This document shows, one piece after another, positions 61,007 to 64,000 of a stretch of 64,000 nt of DNA. The notes below the pieces were generated by a model. It did no database searches. It was not told where the DNA came from and saw only the letters and a program-made list of their open reading frames with translations. Every line of letters begins with the position of its first letter. Within the stretch, counting starts at the first letter, position 1. The position numbers and the translations under genes are program-made. Origin of the DNA: Pseudoneobacillus sp052180215 (GTDB taxonomy: Bacteria; Bacillota; Bacilli; Bacillales; Cytobacillaceae). The stretch is taken from the NCBI RefSeq assembly GCF_052180215.1, contig NZ_CP197471.1, forward strand, positions 2,576,001 to 2,640,000, read 5' to 3'.

Positions 61007-62197
61007 ATGAATTTTCTACTAGATATGAAAACTATTTTTATTACTTTAGTAGCTGGGCATTTATTTACTGTTATATTAATTAGTGCTTACTGGCGTAATC
61101 ATAAACGAGACTCATCTCTCAATACTTTCTTTTTGGCTAAGTCTGTAGAAGCTCTTGCATGGTTGCTGCTGACTCTTAAAGGGGGTATCCCTGATATTTC
61201 TACCATTTCCATTTCCAACACTCTTTTATTTTTAGGTGTTTCTTTGGAAACGATTGCTATAATGTTAGTAATGAAAAGTTTTACCTCCTTCATTAAGAAG
61301 ATATATATGATATTGACAACTTCTAATATTTTAGGATTTCATCTCATTCTATTGTTTATAAATGAAGAGAATATTAGAATCTGCTTCGCTTCATTCGGGA
61401 CCGCAGCATTTATTCTGATTCCAGCCTATCAACTAATGAAAAAGAAGCCCTCCTCACTATTAATGAAAATTATGGGTTCTTTATATTTTCTTGCTATCAT
61501 TTCTTTTATTTTAAGAGGTTCAGCAGCCATCATATCAACCAATAGTATTGGATTATTTACTCCCGGATTCATTCAAACAATATCTTTTTTCACCCTTTAT
61601 CTCGTGATGTTTCTTGGAAATACTGGATTTATTCTTTTATTGAAGGAACGTGCTGATGAGGAATTAATTCAAATGGCTTACTATGATGAACTAACTAGTA
61701 CATTAAATCGAAGAATTTTTATTTCTACGGCAAAGAACTACCTTCTTGAATGTGAGAAGGAACAAAAGCCATTATCTTTTGTATTGTTTGATATAGATAA
61801 CTTTAAAAAATACAATGACAAATACGGTCATGAGGTAGGAGATCGTATCCTACAGGACTTTTCAAAGCGGATCAACAGTTTCTTAGACCCCAAATATCTA
61901 TTCGGCAGGTATGGTGGTGACGAATTTGCTATGCTTCTTACCGGTTTGGATTCGAGAGCAACTTATGATTATCTTGAAAAAGTGAGAGAATTAATCGCTG
62001 AGGCTGTCATTTTAGGGGTTCCTGAATCTTATACCATAAGTATAGGTTATCTAACTATTATTCCCAATAAAAACTCACAATTAGAGACCCTTTACATCTC
62101 GTGTGATAAAGCTCTCTACAATGCCAAAAACAATGGCCACAACTGTGTCTATAATGGGCAATATGAATCTAAGGAAGAAATGGTCATGAAATATTAA
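61007..62197 (+). CDS. Membrane-bound diguanylate cyclase (GGDEF)
   Basis: 396 residues. Six or seven membrane segments occupy about 1-215. The GGDEF domain (about 225-390) has DELTSTLNRR, FDIDNFKKYNDKYGHEVGD (metal and base binding) and GRYGGDEFAML, so the active site is intact for c-di-GMP synthesis. The usual inhibitory-site RxxD five residues before GGDEF is missing (DPKY instead). AGGGTGA precedes the ATG. The membrane part is an unknown sensor. Confidence 0.88.
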   Translation: MNFLLDMKTIFITLVAGHLFTVILISAYWRNHKRDSSLNTFFLAKSVEALAWLLLTLKGGIPDISTISISNTLLFLGVSLETIAIMLVMKSFTSFIKKIYMILTTSNILGFHLILLFINEENIRICFASFGTAAFILIPAYQLMKKKPSSLLMKIMGSLYFLAIISFILRGSAAIISTNSIGLFTPGFIQTISFFTLYLVMFLGNTGFILLLKERADEELIQMAYYDELTSTLNRRIFISTAKNYLLECEKEQKPLSFVLFDIDNFKKYNDKYGHEVGDRILQDFSKRINSFLDPKYLFGRYGGDEFAMLLTGLDSRATYDYLEKVRELIAEAVILGVPESYTISIGYLTIIPNKNSQLETLYISCDKALYNAKNNGHNCVYNGQYESKEEMVMKY

Positions 62198-62205
62198 ATC
62201 TATTT

Positions 62206-62257
62206 AAAAAAGTAACTATTCCCCTTTTTTCTCAGAAGGATGGAATAGTTACTTTTT
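62206..62257. terminator. Bidirectional terminator
   Basis: AAAAAGTAACTATTCC pairs with GGAATAGTTACTTTTT around a long loop, between convergent genes. Confidence 0.75.
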
Positions 62258-62280
62258 CCTTTTGAATACTCAGGTAGGTT

Positions 62281-63906
62281 TTATTCTATTGAGTGCTTCC
62301 ATTCATTTACATACTCCTCAAGAGTATTGTGTAATTCTTGTCCAATTTTTGAATAAGCTTCATCATCCAAATTAGCAAGAGAAATTCGAATGGACCATTC
62401 AGGTGCTCGAAATCCTCCCCCAGTTAGTAATACAATAGATGATCTTTCCGCTAAACGCATTAGAATATCCACAGGTGTATATTTCTTTTGAAGGTACTCA
62501 GTGAATTCCCTACCATAATGTTGATTCGCCCATTCTTCAAGGTCTATTTCTGTATAATAATTTGCATCATAAGGCAAGTTAGGTCGTGTTAATCCTAAAC
62601 CTTCGTATAAAAGGTTCATTCTTCTCTGACAGATTTCTTTTGTCTGCTGTTTATATCGATTGTTTTTATCAAGTATGGCAAAAATGGAAAAAAAAGCCAT
62701 TTGGACTTGTTGCGGGGTCGAAAGTCCGGCTGTATGATTTAGAGCAACCGTTCTACTATCTGCTACTAAACGGTCAATAAACTTTAGTTCTTCCGGGTGC
62801 TGAGTAAGTGTAGAGTATCTATGATATAAGTTCTCCTTTTGTTCCTTCGTTAATTGAGTTAATAAAGTGTCGAATAAATTAGTCTCATGAACTGCGATGG
62901 TACCTAACCGCCAACCTGTGACTCCAAAATATTTAGAAAAGGAATATACACCGATCGTATTAAAAGGCAATTCAGTCATAAGAGACCGAAAACCATCTAC
63001 AAATGTTCCATAGACGTCATCAGAAATAATCATCAGGTTCGGATTATCATGTTTCACAATATCCTTCATACGTTCAATTGATTCTGGAGCAATCGCAACC
63101 GACGGTGGGTTGCTTGGATTCACTAAAAACAAAGCCTTTATGCTTCTATCAGCAAGCTTTTCTAATTCAGGATTTGGGTATTGCCATGTGTGGTGCCCTT
63201 CTGCATCTAATGCCAATGCACGAATTTCTACAACCTCAAAATCATATCTTACTAGATGCGGAATCTCTATGTAAGGTGGAAAAATAGGTACCATTATAGC
63301 TATTTTTGATCCCTTAGGAAGTAAATAATTTTCGATTAAAGTATCAAAAATATAACACATGGCAGCAGTTGCCCCTTCTACTCCAAAGATTTTTAACTGT
63401 CCGCTCATTTCTTTTCCGTATAATTCCTGAACTAAAAAATCCTCAACTACTTGTTCAACACGTATAAGCATTCTATCAGGCACTGGATAATTATCGCCTA
63501 TTATTCCATCCACTAATTCAAAAACCCATGTGTCTGGGTCAAATTGTTTCTCCTTAATACCATAGTCAATTATTTCTTTTAACAACTGTATACCGGGTAC
63601 TTGTGGATGGTCTTTGACATACTTATCAAATCGTTCCGCTATTCCTAAACGATTAGGCATTCCAGCAAGGTCATTCTCATTCCAGGTTCTTCGGGATTCT
63701 GAAACCGCAAATTGACCAAGTACAAAGAATGCTTCACGAGGGGTCGCTGCAATCCAATTCGGATTTCCACGTCCTGCATCAAGCATCGCTCTTGTCATTT
63801 TTTTTCTGCCTTCAGCAAGATCAATAAGCTCATTTTTTAATTCAAACGGACTAATTTGTTCCAATGTTATTTCCACATCATTTTGTTCTTTCTTAAACTG
63901 ATCCAT
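62281..63906 (-). CDS. asdA: Aspartate 4-decarboxylase / aspartate aminotransferase
   Basis: 541 residues, longer than ordinary fold-I aminotransferases, as in AsdA. The N-terminal extension contains GRGNPNWIA (about 46-54); the PLP lysine is Lys325 in YSFSKYFGVTGWRLG; NPSNPPS (about 263-269) and the carboxylate-binding Arg near the end (WSIRISLAN). It beta-decarboxylates L-aspartate to L-alanine and CO2, with side transaminase activity. GGGGGG lies 9 nt upstream of the ATG. Nothing else is coded up to the window end (63907-64000). Confidence 0.9.
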   Translation of the reverse strand: MDQFKKEQNDVEITLEQISPFELKNELIDLAEGRKKMTRAMLDAGRGNPNWIAATPREAFFVLGQFAVSESRRTWNENDLAGMPNRLGIAERFDKYVKDHPQVPGIQLLKEIIDYGIKEKQFDPDTWVFELVDGIIGDNYPVPDRMLIRVEQVVEDFLVQELYGKEMSGQLKIFGVEGATAAMCYIFDTLIENYLLPKGSKIAIMVPIFPPYIEIPHLVRYDFEVVEIRALALDAEGHHTWQYPNPELEKLADRSIKALFLVNPSNPPSVAIAPESIERMKDIVKHDNPNLMIISDDVYGTFVDGFRSLMTELPFNTIGVYSFSKYFGVTGWRLGTIAVHETNLFDTLLTQLTKEQKENLYHRYSTLTQHPEELKFIDRLVADSRTVALNHTAGLSTPQQVQMAFFSIFAILDKNNRYKQQTKEICQRRMNLLYEGLGLTRPNLPYDANYYTEIDLEEWANQHYGREFTEYLQKKYTPVDILMRLAERSSIVLLTGGGFRAPEWSIRISLANLDDEAYSKIGQELHNTLEEYVNEWKHSIE

Positions 63907-64000
63907 TTATAAAAGCCCCCCTATATCTGTTTCACTCATCCAACACTTGAATATAAAGAGTATTCCACATAACGAAATTGAATATGAAGCCTATTTATTC

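Overview
The window looks like a chromosomal segment of a low-GC, endospore-forming Bacillaceae bacterium (Bacillus/Neobacillus-like). The evidence is AT-rich DNA, strong GGAGG ribosome-binding sites with frequent TTG/GTG starts, T-box leaders, catabolite-repression (cre) and Rex/Fnr-type boxes. It also carries many genes with clear B. subtilis counterparts (YkpA, YkuS, NrnB, YkqA, Sco, YidC2, Ytr-type ABC operon, Sda-like, YuzL, YhfH). No tRNA, rRNA, CRISPR array, prophage or intact transposase gene was seen.

Layout. 1-8.7 kb: a truncated MHYT-domain membrane protein, several tiny genes, a roughly 500-nt structured RNA candidate, an MFS transporter, a formate/nitrite-type channel with a perfect Rex/Fnr box, and a MutS2-like ATPase lacking the Smr domain behind an attenuator-like leader. 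A Sco copper chaperone follows. 8.7-17 kb: penicillin-acylase family protein, the ABC-F protein YkpA, an orphan modB, a DacF-type carboxypeptidase and NrnB. 17-23 kb: hutUIG (no hutH or hutP) and an AraC-type regulator with a degenerate receiver domain. 23-29 kb: a cupredoxin, pflBA behind a Rex/Fnr box, and two envelope proteins. 29-33.5 kb: a Na+/H+ antiporter, a MifM-like leader protein in front of yidC2, a GNAT and an MBL hydrolase. 33.6-42.5 kb: a ytr-type GntR/ABC operon, YkqA-like protein, acyl-CoA ligase, Sda-like protein and MnmH. 42.6-45 kb: 5-oxoprolinase pxpBCA. 45.2-52.5 kb: a complete trpEGDCFBA operon behind two tandem tryptophan T-boxes. 52.5-64 kb: MOSC, MFS, hydrolase, DUF2935, fruRKA with a cre in its promoter, VOC protein, diguanylate cyclase and aspartate 4-decarboxylase.

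How the parts fit. The region is mostly metabolic core with many independent regulatory RNAs. Formate production (pflBA) and probable formate export (FNT channel) share the same redox operator type although they lie 19 kb apart. Tryptophan synthesis is controlled here by tRNA-Trp-sensing T-boxes, and the operon carries its own glutaminase gene. The membrane insertase YidC2 appears to be controlled by a nascent-chain sensor: the upstream ORF ends inside one arm of a hairpin that covers the yidC2 start codon.

Several interspersed repeats occupy gene borders: a GC-rich 188-bp element, a GC-rich GCGCAAGCGCC-type element, three long palindromes with a common core but different arms, two copies of a 105-bp element (one lying between the two T-boxes), and a cluster of TGTCCATCA palindromes. 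The most novel-looking items are the large RNA at 1115-1618, the peptide-leader attenuator in front of the Smr-less MutS2 homologue, and the covarying palindrome family.
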